Shown here piece by piece: positions 25,790 through 32,985 of a stretch of 64,000 nucleotides of DNA (the stretch's first letter is position 1; every line of letters begins with the position of its first letter). The DNA comes from Micromonospora_E sp048060115 (lineage in GTDB: Bacteria > Actinomycetota > Actinomycetes > Mycobacteriales > Micromonosporaceae). Below the pieces are notes generated by a model. It was not told the DNA's origin. It saw only the letters and a program-made list of their open reading frames with translations, and made no database searches. Both the position numbers and the translations under genes were made by a program. The stretch lies in contig NZ_JBHMIM010000029.1 in NCBI RefSeq assembly GCF_048060115.1, forward strand, positions 1 to 64,000, read 5' to 3'.

Positions 25790-26635
25790 TCACCGGACCG
25801 CCCGACGGGTGAAGGCGCGCAGCGCGGCGACGGTGGCGGCGGCGGCCACCGCGGTCAGGACCAGCAGGCACAGGGCGATCGGCAGGTGAGTCACGTGCGG
25901 TGCCATCGCCGCACGCAACGCCTCGGACGCGTACGTCATCGGGTTGACCGCCGTGGCTACCTGGAACCATGGAATCTCCGCCAACCGTTGCCATGGGTAG
26001 TGCACGCAGCCGGTCCAGATGATCGGAGTCACGACCAGTGAGAAGGCGGCCTGGATGCGTTGCAGCGGCAACACCGTCGCCAGGGTCATACCCAACGCCG
26101 CACCCACCCACCCGGTGAGCAGCACCACCAGCAACGACAACGGCAGCACCGACCAGTCACCCGGGGCCGAGCCGACCACCAGGGCGCCCAGCGGATAGAC
26201 GAGCACTGCCGCGAACAACCCACGTAGCGTGGCGACGACCAGCTTGCCCACCGCCACCAGCGCGGTCGGCAGCGGGGACAGCAACCGGTCCTCGATCTCC
26301 CGGGTGAAGCCGAACTCCTTGACCAACGGCACCGCCACGCTCTGCAGGGAGGTGGTGAAGGTGGCGAGCGCCACCGTACCCGGCAGTAGTATGTCCGCGA
26401 ATCCGGCGCCCACGATCCCCTGCATGGTCAACACCCGGGTGAAGACGAACAACATGAACAGCGGGGTCATCAGGACCTGGGCGAGGACGAACCAGATGTC
26501 CTTGCCGGAGACGAACAGGTCCCGCAGCAGAATGGCGCCGAAGGCCCGTGCGACCGGCGGTCGCTGGCGTGCCTCGACGGCGGGCACTGCGGCCGTGGGA
26601 ACCGACGGAGTCGACGCCGTGTCGATCGTGCTCAA
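25790..26635 (-). CDS. ABC-2 type (DrrB-like) export permease
   Basis: A 281-aa permease with six hydrophobic segments between residues 45 and 270 and the ABC-2 landmarks FTREIEDRLLSPLPTALVAVGKL and NPMTYASEALRAA. The start codon is TTG, overlapping the ATPase stop (TTGA), with GGAG at the right distance; this replaces any ATG choice. Partner of the ATPase immediately upstream. It is the last gene of the nine-gene lipid/polyketide operon, so I infer that it exports that product, much as DevBCA exports heterocyst glycolipids and DrrAB exports daunorubicin. Confidence 0.87.
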   Translation of the reverse strand: MSTIDTASTPSVPTAAVPAVEARQRPPVARAFGAILLRDLFVSGKDIWFVLAQVLMTPLFMLFVFTRVLTMQGIVGAGFADILLPGTVALATFTTSLQSVAVPLVKEFGFTREIEDRLLSPLPTALVAVGKLVVATLRGLFAAVLVYPLGALVVGSAPGDWSVLPLSLLVVLLTGWVGAALGMTLATVLPLQRIQAAFSLVVTPIIWTGCVHYPWQRLAEIPWFQVATAVNPMTYASEALRAAMAPHVTHLPIALCLLVLTAVAAAATVAALRAFTRRAVR

Positions 26636-27879
26636 CGGATCTCCTTGCCGGTCAGGGTGAGGAACAGGTCTTCCAGACCCGGCTTGCCGATGTGCACGTC
26701 GGTCAGCTGGCCAGAGCGTCCGGCCAGCACGGTCAGCGCCGGCCCGAGAATCGCGGCTGGGTCGGCGTCCAGTTGCAACCGGAGCCGGACCTCGGCCGCT
26801 GGACCGGCTGGCGCGGCAGCGGCGAACAGCTCGGCGAAGCGCGGGGTGGACCGGGCGGCGGCGATCTTCGCGGCGATCCGGGGATCGGACCGGGCGGCGG
26901 CGATCTTCGCCGCGATGGCGGGATCCGCCGCGAGCGCCGCCAGTCCGGGGCGGCCGGCGCCGGCCGCCCCGCCCGGACGCGGACCGGCGGCCGGCTCACC
27001 GCCCGTGCCGACCTCCCCGGTACGCACCCCGTCGAGCGCGGTGAGCGCGGCGAGCAGACCGGTCGCGTCATCACCCGGCCCGGGTCGCACGGTCAGGTCG
27101 AGTACCGCCCGCCCAGTGAGACCGCGTAGCAGATTGGCCGGCGTGTCCAGCGCGAGCAGCCGGCCGTGGTCGACGATCACCACCCGATCGGCCAGCTCGG
27201 CGACCTCGCCCATCTCGTGACTGGTCAGCACCACCGTGACGCCCCGCTCGCGCAACTGCCGGATCCGGGTCCGGATCAGCAGTCGGGCCTGCGGCTCCAG
27301 TCCGTTGGTCGGCTCGTCGAGGAAGAGCACCCGGGGGTCGTGCATCAAGGCGCGGGCGATCATCAGGCGCTGCGCCATCCCGCCGGAGAAGAAGTCGACC
27401 CGCGAGTCGGCCTGCCGGTCCAGACCGAACTCGGTCAACAGCCGCTGCGCCCGGTCCTGCCGCTCGACGCGCCGTACCCCGTGGTAGGCGGCGTGATAGA
27501 GCAGATTCTGACGCGGGGTCAGCGACCGGTCCAGGTTGTTGTACTGGGGAACGACGGCGAACCGGGTCCGGGCCACCACCGGGTGGCGGGACACGTCCAC
27601 CCCGTCCACCCGCGCGGTTCCCGAAGTCGCCCGGATCGTGGTGGTGAGTACGCCGACCGTGGTGGACTTGCCGGCACCGTTCGGCCCGAGCAGGCCGAGC
27701 ACCTCTCCGGGCCGCACCGCGAAGGAGAGTCCGTCGATCGCGTTCACTTCCTGCCCTGGATACCGTTTCACCAGGTCGACGACCTCTACCGCCGGCACGA
27801 CGCCGGCCTGGTGCTCGGTCGGCGGTGATGTGGCGGTCGCGGAGCCGTCGATCATCGGTTGGGTGCCGGTACTCGACAT
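26632..27879 (-). CDS. ABC transporter ATP-binding protein (DrrA-like)
   Basis: A 415-aa ATPase. Walker A GPNGAGKST, Q-loop VVPQYNNLD, signature FFSGGMAQR, Walker B VLFLDEPTNG and switch TSHEMGE are all present within residues about 30-250. Unlike a standard DrrA (about 330 aa) it carries a long C-terminal region with a Gly/Ala/Pro-rich stretch and a tandemly repeated 13-residue unit (IAAKIAAARSDPR). The C-terminus DVHIGKPGLEDLFLTLTGKEIR is typical for the DrrA subfamily. ATG at 27879 follows GGAGAGG, 14 bases after the esterase gene. It energises export through the downstream permease. Confidence 0.9.
   Translation of the reverse strand: MSSTGTQPMIDGSATATSPPTEHQAGVVPAVEVVDLVKRYPGQEVNAIDGLSFAVRPGEVLGLLGPNGAGKSTTVGVLTTTIRATSGTARVDGVDVSRHPVVARTRFAVVPQYNNLDRSLTPRQNLLYHAAYHGVRRVERQDRAQRLLTEFGLDRQADSRVDFFSGGMAQRLMIARALMHDPRVLFLDEPTNGLEPQARLLIRTRIRQLRERGVTVVLTSHEMGEVAELADRVVIVDHGRLLALDTPANLLRGLTGRAVLDLTVRPGPGDDATGLLAALTALDGVRTGEVGTGGEPAAGPRPGGAAGAGRPGLAALAADPAIAAKIAAARSDPRIAAKIAAARSTPRFAELFAAAAPAGPAAEVRLRLQLDADPAAILGPALTVLAGRSGQLTDVHIGKPGLEDLFLTLTGKEIR
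26848..26925 (-). repeat. 39-bp tandem duplication inside the ABC ATPase gene
   Basis: Copies at 26848-26886 and 26887-26925 differ at only a few bases and encode the repeated 13-residue alpha-helical unit IAAKIAAARSDPR / IAAKIAAARSTPR. The repeat is in frame, so it extends the protein without disrupting it. Confidence 0.85.
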
Positions 27880-27893
27880 CTGGCCTCTCCTGA

Positions 27894-28904
27894 TCAGGCG
27901 GGTCTGGGATGGGAGGCGAAGAACTGCCAGCCGGTGGCGGTGGCGTCCACCTCGGTGGCGGGTCGGTCCAGCCCGAGCAGCCGGCCGGCGGCCCGCTGGC
28001 GGGAACCGGGCCACTGGTGCCCCGCCCCGTCGATGGTGATCAACGTGACTGCTCGGCCGTCGGGGCAGCTGGCGGCCATCGTGGTGACGGTCGCCTCGGT
28101 GCTGGTCTGCGGAGCCGCGCACTGGTCGATCTGCCGCCAGCGCTGTGCCAGGTCCGGCACGGGCGGTCCGTCGACGGTGCCGGGCACCCCGTCACGGCCG
28201 GCACCATCCCACCGGCCCGGTCCCCCGGTGTACGGGATCGTCTCGTCGGCGGTGCCGTGGATGTGCAGCACCGAGATCGGTTCGGGTGCCGGGCAGTCCC
28301 CGAGCATCGTCGCCGACACGGCGACGACCGCGGCGAAGATCGACGTGTCGCAGGCCAGCCGGTAGGCGAGCATGCCACCGTTGGAGATGCCGGCCACGTA
28401 GGTCCGGCGCGGATCCACCGGCAGTTGCCCGCTCAGCGACTCGACGACCGCCGCCACGAACGCGGTGTCGTCGATCCCGTCGCGGGCCGAAACACCGCAG
28501 CATTCCTCCGACACCGCCCAGGCTCGGTTCCGCGAGTCCGGGTACGCGACGACGAACCCGGCGGAGTCGGCGGCGGCGTTCCATCCGTACCACGACTCGG
28601 CCTGCTCACCGCTGCCGAGCAGACCGTGCAGCATGACCACCAGCGGCACCGGGCCGTCCGACGGCAGGTCTGCCGGTCGGTAGACCCGATAGGTTCGGTC
28701 GTAGCCGTCGACGGTGATGCCCTGCGCCGACGACCCCACCGGCGGCGTGGCCGGTCCGGGACCGACGGATCCGCCGTCGACCGACGGCGGATCCCCGGCC
28801 GACGTACGCGGCGCCGGGTCCGGTGCCGATGTGCAGCCCGTGACAAGTGCCCCGAGGACACCCCCCGTGACCAGGACCGTCAACCGGCGCCGATACCGCG
28901 ACAT
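27894..28904 (-). CDS. secreted lipoprotein esterase (LpqC / polyhydroxybutyrate depolymerase-like)
   Basis: A 336-aa protein with a lipoprotein signal peptide ending LGALVTGCTS (lipobox LVTGC, acylated Cys about residue 24), then a Pro/Gly-rich spacer. The alpha/beta-hydrolase domain shows VMLHGLLGSG, the double-cysteine element EECCGVSARDGIDD, nucleophile GISNGGM, HIHGTADETIPYTGG (acid) and GAGHQWPG (catalytic His). LpqC-like enzymes hydrolyse ester bonds of polyesters, feruloyl groups or cell-envelope esters outside the membrane. Fourteen to sixteen bases separate it from its neighbours, so it belongs to the operon and could trim or transfer an acyl group on the exported product. Function inferred. 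Confidence 0.83.
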   Translation of the reverse strand: MSRYRRRLTVLVTGGVLGALVTGCTSAPDPAPRTSAGDPPSVDGGSVGPGPATPPVGSSAQGITVDGYDRTYRVYRPADLPSDGPVPLVVMLHGLLGSGEQAESWYGWNAAADSAGFVVAYPDSRNRAWAVSEECCGVSARDGIDDTAFVAAVVESLSGQLPVDPRRTYVAGISNGGMLAYRLACDTSIFAAVVAVSATMLGDCPAPEPISVLHIHGTADETIPYTGGPGRWDGAGRDGVPGTVDGPPVPDLAQRWRQIDQCAAPQTSTEATVTTMAASCPDGRAVTLITIDGAGHQWPGSRQRAAGRLLGLDRPATEVDATATGWQFFASHPRPA

Positions 28905-28920
28905 CGCTCACCTGCTTCTG

Positions 28921-30735
28921 TTAGTGATGGTGATGGTGCTTCGGGGTCAACTTGAGCAACTCCCAACCGCCTTCCGGGACATCGTCGGTCAGATCCGTCC
29001 GCAGATTCATCGGGTTGGCTGTTCCGATGTATACCGTGCTGCCGTCCACCACCATGCTGCGGACCCCGTAGTTGAGGTAGTTTCCGAGACCGGTGGTGTC
29101 CACGGCCGCCGCCGGTTTGCTGGTGGACTCGAAGACGTACAGATCGGCGCCGAAGTCCGGCTCCTCGTCGGCCGCCGCCGGCGCGGACTCCGGCTGCACC
29201 AGTTCCTTGGCCAGGTACGACCAGTCCATGGTGCCGACGTAGAGCCGACCGCCGGCCACCACCATCTTCCAGGTGTAGTTCAGGAACGGGTTGCCGAATC
29301 CGGACGGCCCGTACAACGGGGTGTAGCCGGTCGGCGTGGTGACCCACTGCCCGGCGCCGTCGTTGGCCGCCGGGTCGTACGCGGGCAACTGTGGCGCCCC
29401 GTAGAGCAGGTCGACCTGCTGATGGTGGCCCTGGAAGCTGCCCCGGAAGATGCCGATCGCCCGCTGGGTGTTGCGGACCGAGTCGCGGATCCCCTGCTCG
29501 TCGACGGGTGGGTAGACCGTCAGGTGCACGGTGGTCGACTTGAGCGGTACGTGCATGGTGCCCCAGTAGAGCTTGCCGTTGTACGAGGCGAGGCCGCCCA
29601 GGCCGTACGTCCGGGCCACGATCGGGTCCGGCTCGTAGTCCAGCACGCTCCACACCCGGGTCCACCTGTCCGCGTCGCGGCTGTCGAGCCCGGGCCCGTT
29701 GTCGGACAGCTTCGGACTCATCCAGACCCCGGCGACGTTCGGCGGGACCGGGTCGTCGGCGGTAGGCGCGTCGGCGATGTCGGCGGTGGGTGACACCGGG
29801 CCGGCGCTCGTCGTCGCCACCGCGGCCTCCGCGCCGACCCAGGTGGTGACGTAGATCCGGCCCTGGTGGGCGGCGAGGTCCACCGCCTGCGCCGGTAGGT
29901 TCGCCACCTCGGTGAAGCTGAACGGGTTGGACTTGCTGCCCGTCCAGCGCAGCACGAGACCACGCTCGCCGCCGTTGGGGCCCACCCCGACTCCGGTGTA
30001 CAGTTCGCCGTCCGCGACGAGGAAGTGCCGGATGTTGCCGTACTCCGCGTAGGTGCGCGAGCCGAGGAATGCACCGGTGTCGGCGTCGAACGCGAACAGA
30101 TTGAGCGTGGCGCCGAGTGCCGGACCGCCGAACAGCACCACGCCCCGGTGGTTGCCGGCCGCCCGGATACCGGCGGTGGTGCTCAACCGGTTGGCGTCGT
30201 CCGGTGAGGCGGCGCGGACCACGTCGGTGCGTTCGATCATCTGCCGGCTCTTCGTGTCGTACGTGTAGAGCCGTGGGGTGCGGTGGTCACCGAGGGTCGC
30301 CGGCAGTTGGGGGTTGCGACGGGCGATCTGGCTCTGGCCGTACTCGCAGACCCAGTCGGCGTTGCGGGTCGGGGTCGTGTTGCGCAGATTGTTGCCGCTG
30401 GTCATGCAGTTGATGTTGGCCCCGGTGCCGAACCACAGCCGGTGCTTGTGCCGGGTGAGCCCCCAGACGTACGACTGGTTGACCTTCGCCTGTCCGGCCT
30501 CGCACGGTGGTCCGGCCGGATAGTCGATGCCGATGTCGACGAAGCACTCGTCGACCGGGGCCTTCGCCAGCAGGGTCGTCTCGTGCCGAAGCCCGCCGTG
30601 GTGCCCGGCGGCGCCGCCGGCCGCGCCGTCTGGTCCGGCGACCGGGGCCGCGGCCGCCGGGCCGGCCCCCAGGATCAGCACGGCGAGCAGGGCGGCGACA
30701 ACCGACCGGCCTGTCGATGGGCGCAACCTACGCAT
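28921..30735 (-). CDS. secreted beta-propeller-like protein with a native C-terminal His5
   Basis: A 604-aa exported protein. The signal peptide is SVVAALLAVLILGAGPAAAAPVAG with a likely cleavage after AAA. The mature part has repeated short beta-rich units (RLWFGTGANI, VVLFGGPALG, ELYTGVGVG, RIYVTTWVG, KLYWGTMHV, RLYVGTMDW, TVYIGTANP), spaced like the blades of a beta-propeller. I do not recognise a named family. It ends PKHHHHH followed by TAA; the His codons alternate CAC/CAT and TAA is rare at this G+C. The tail could bind metal at the cell surface. It sits between the sulfotransferase and the lipoprotein esterase with gaps of 48 and 16 bases, so an extracytoplasmic role for the operon's product is likely. 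Confidence 0.75.
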   Translation of the reverse strand: MRRLRPSTGRSVVAALLAVLILGAGPAAAAPVAGPDGAAGGAAGHHGGLRHETTLLAKAPVDECFVDIGIDYPAGPPCEAGQAKVNQSYVWGLTRHKHRLWFGTGANINCMTSGNNLRNTTPTRNADWVCEYGQSQIARRNPQLPATLGDHRTPRLYTYDTKSRQMIERTDVVRAASPDDANRLSTTAGIRAAGNHRGVVLFGGPALGATLNLFAFDADTGAFLGSRTYAEYGNIRHFLVADGELYTGVGVGPNGGERGLVLRWTGSKSNPFSFTEVANLPAQAVDLAAHQGRIYVTTWVGAEAAVATTSAGPVSPTADIADAPTADDPVPPNVAGVWMSPKLSDNGPGLDSRDADRWTRVWSVLDYEPDPIVARTYGLGGLASYNGKLYWGTMHVPLKSTTVHLTVYPPVDEQGIRDSVRNTQRAIGIFRGSFQGHHQQVDLLYGAPQLPAYDPAANDGAGQWVTTPTGYTPLYGPSGFGNPFLNYTWKMVVAGGRLYVGTMDWSYLAKELVQPESAPAAADEEPDFGADLYVFESTSKPAAAVDTTGLGNYLNYGVRSMVVDGSTVYIGTANPMNLRTDLTDDVPEGGWELLKLTPKHHHHH

Positions 30736-30783
30736 CGAATCGCACTCCCTTTTCAGTGATGGCTCACGAACCTTGCGAACAAG

Positions 30784-31746
30784 TCAGACAGCGGCGGTCT
30801 GCCGCACCGCGCCGCCCTTGCTGACTCGACCGGCGACCTGCTGCGCCCAGCCGGACGGGTCGGCGAACTCCAGGAACTCGCCGAGGCGGATCAGCTCCGG
30901 CACTGGTTCGGCGACCAGGTCCTCGTAGGTCATGGTCAGCAGGTGCGTCGGCGGGTTGTCGGCGAGTGCCTGTTCGGCCTGGGCTGCCATGAAGGCGCAC
31001 AGCCCGAGGTATCGGGTGCTGTCGGCGCCGCGCTCACGCAACAGGTCGGCGGTGATCCGACCCGGCAGCAGATGCTCAAGTTCGGCCGGCACCTGCTGGT
31101 CAGAAGTCATCTGAAACGGGTCGACCCCACACCGGGACACGAACTCCAGGCGGAGCTGGATGAGCTGGAACGACGGATGGCGGCTCATCGACCGGGCCGT
31201 ATCGGGCCAGTTCCGGGTCAGGTAGACGATCCGCGCGTCGGTGAAGGACCGCAACAGGTACGGGGCGACCTGGCTGGACCCGCCGGAGCGCTCGACCCAG
31301 CGCCGCTTGCCGGTCAACCGGGTGATCAGGTCGAGCAGCATCCGGTGGTGTGCGGCGAACGATTGCTCCGGAAAGTCCAGCACCTGGGTTGCGAGTTCGT
31401 CGAAGAGCGCGTCGGGATCCTCGGTGAGCTTCGGCAAGGTGATCGCCAGCAACTGCGGGAGCTGCTCCAGCCGGTCGGACCAGCGGCCGTTCGTCGGGTA
31501 GCGGACCTCCTTGGGCGGCAGCCCAATGGCGAACAGGGTGGCCAGCTCCGGCTTCGGGCTGCTCAGCACCTGCCAGTACGCCGCCCCGGTGATCGCCCCA
31601 CCGGCCTTCGCCCACGACGGGGTGGCCATGATGAACTCCTGCACGGACAGGGTCTCCGGCTCCTCGACGATCAGATCGGACAGCAGCGTCGAACCGCAGC
31701 GGCCACTGCTGATGATGATCGCCCGGCCGGGATCTTCAGTGTGCAT
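30784..31746 (-). CDS. sulfotransferase (Stf0/NodH-like)
   Basis: A 320-aa cytoplasmic sulfotransferase. The 5'-phosphosulfate loop is AIIISSGRCGSTLLSDLI near the N-terminus; the 3'-phosphate-binding region is visible as ARIVYLTRNWPDTARSMSRHPSFQLIQ (about residue 165-190). WVERSGGSSQVAPYLLRSF lies just before it. It transfers a sulfuryl group from PAPS to a hydroxyl acceptor. GGAGG precedes the ATG. Twenty-eight bases separate it from the hydrolase gene, so it belongs to the megasynthase operon, and the obvious acceptor is the lipid or polyketide made there. Mycobacterial sulfolipid synthesis is an analogous case. Confidence 0.85.
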   Translation of the reverse strand: MHTEDPGRAIIISSGRCGSTLLSDLIVEEPETLSVQEFIMATPSWAKAGGAITGAAYWQVLSSPKPELATLFAIGLPPKEVRYPTNGRWSDRLEQLPQLLAITLPKLTEDPDALFDELATQVLDFPEQSFAAHHRMLLDLITRLTGKRRWVERSGGSSQVAPYLLRSFTDARIVYLTRNWPDTARSMSRHPSFQLIQLRLEFVSRCGVDPFQMTSDQQVPAELEHLLPGRITADLLRERGADSTRYLGLCAFMAAQAEQALADNPPTHLLTMTYEDLVAEPVPELIRLGEFLEFADPSGWAQQVAGRVSKGGAVRQTAAV

Positions 31747-31774
31747 CTGAACCTCCTGAGGAGAGACGACTGCG

Positions 31775-32629
31775 TCAACGTCGCGGCGCGGTCAGGCCGG
31801 CTGGATCGGCGCTGGCACCGGAAGAGCTACCGCCCGGGGTCGAGTCGGAGCCCGGGCCGAGCTGGTCGAGCAGCCAGGGCAGGACCTGATCTCGCACCTG
31901 ATCACGCGCGGTGACCAGCACCGCGTGCCGGTGTCCCTGGATCACCACCACCCGGGCCTGGGGCAGCAGGTGCACCAGAGACGGCGCGAGGTCGGCGGCG
32001 GCGGACTCGCTGCCGAACACGCCGAGCACCGGGCAGTCGATCGCGTGCAGATCCGCTGCGGCCAGCGGCGTGCTGGCCGGCAGATCCTGGCCGGCGCTCG
32101 TGGTGGCGACGAGGTTGCGTAGCGCCGTCAGGTATCGGGCGCCGGGCGCGGCCGCCGGACGGGCCGGACCGAGCGCGGCGGCCAGTTGGCGACGGATCCG
32201 GGTGAGCCAGCGCGTCGTCGCCGGTGCCGCCTCCACCGCCACGATCGACGCGACCCGGCCCGGATGACGGACCGCGTAGCCGAAGGCGATGGTGCCGCCG
32301 AGCGAGTTGCCCAACAGATGCACCGGGCCGGCGATCCCCAGCTCGTCGAGGAGCGCGGCAAGATCGTCGACCAGGTCGTCCACCCGGTAGCCGTTCGGTG
32401 GGCGCTCACTGCGGCCGTGGCCGCGCAGGTCGTACATGACGACCCGGAACCCGGCGGCGGCCAGCGGGTACGCCAGGCTGAGATACCAGCTCGCCAGATT
32501 GTCGGTCGCGATGCCGTGAACCAGGACCGCGGTCGGCGGCCCCGTGCGGGATGCGGCGTCGGCCGGCGGATCGTCCGGCGCCAACTGCTGGACGTGCATC
32601 GCCACGCCGTTCGCCCGGACCATGGTCAC
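31775..32629 (-). CDS. alpha/beta-hydrolase (possible chain-release thioesterase or acyltransferase)
   Basis: A 284-aa alpha/beta-hydrolase: AVLVHGIATDNLASWY (oxyanion loop), VVMYDLRGHGRSERP, LLGNSLGGTIAFGYAVRHPGRV (nucleophile in GNSLGG), CPVLGVFGSES and the catalytic-His region VVIQGHRHAVLV. There is no signal peptide. The two megasynthases carry no thioesterase domain, so this enzyme, encoded immediately after the ACP, is the best candidate to release the chain by hydrolysis or transfer. Start GTG at 32629 overlaps the ACP stop (GTGA). The C-terminal about 25 residues are Ser/Gly-rich and probably disordered. Confidence 0.83.
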   Translation of the reverse strand: MTMVRANGVAMHVQQLAPDDPPADAASRTGPPTAVLVHGIATDNLASWYLSLAYPLAAAGFRVVMYDLRGHGRSERPPNGYRVDDLVDDLAALLDELGIAGPVHLLGNSLGGTIAFGYAVRHPGRVASIVAVEAAPATTRWLTRIRRQLAAALGPARPAAAPGARYLTALRNLVATTSAGQDLPASTPLAAADLHAIDCPVLGVFGSESAAADLAPSLVHLLPQARVVVIQGHRHAVLVTARDQVRDQVLPWLLDQLGPGSDSTPGGSSSGASADPAGLTAPRR

Positions 32630-32952
32630 TGGCCGGCCACCGGCACCGGTGCCGCCGAGCCCGACACCGGCGCCCGGTCCAGCGACGCCGCGATGTGCTC
32701 GGTCAGCTCGCCCACCCGCAATCCGCGCAACGACTCCACGTCGAGTGCGGCGACGTACTGGGCGAAGTTGACCGATTCGCCGTATCGGGCCTGTAGCCGC
32801 CCGGCGAGCGAGATCACGTCGATGCTCTCCATCTCGAGGTCGTCACGGAAGCTGGTGTCCACGGTGATCTCCTCGTCCGGATCGATGCCGGGAAGCACCG
32901 CGCGGAGCATCTGCGAAATCTCCGCCAGGATGATGTCGTGGTCGGCAGGCAT
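32626..32952 (-). CDS. discrete acyl carrier protein
   Basis: A 108-aa carrier protein. The phosphopantetheine site is DDLEMESIDVISL with Ser43, preceded by the conserved acidic helix and followed by RYGESVNFAQYVAALDVESLRGL. AAGGAGA is seven bases before the ATG, which lies 33 bases downstream of the KS-AT-DH-PPTase gene. A discrete ACP beside megasynthases can load starters, shuttle the finished chain to the hydrolase, or present it to the sulfotransferase. The PPTase domain of the neighbour probably activates it. Confidence 0.9.
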   Translation of the reverse strand: MPADHDIILAEISQMLRAVLPGIDPDEEITVDTSFRDDLEMESIDVISLAGRLQARYGESVNFAQYVAALDVESLRGLRVGELTEHIAASLDRAPVSGSAAPVPVAGQ

Positions 32953-32985
32953 GCGGGTCTCCTTGTCGGGACAGGTTGCGGCAGT

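Noticed and set aside
30735..31746. Separate promoter between sulfotransferase and propeller gene
   Set aside because: Gap of 48 bases shows no convincing -35/-10; simple read-through is the better explanation.
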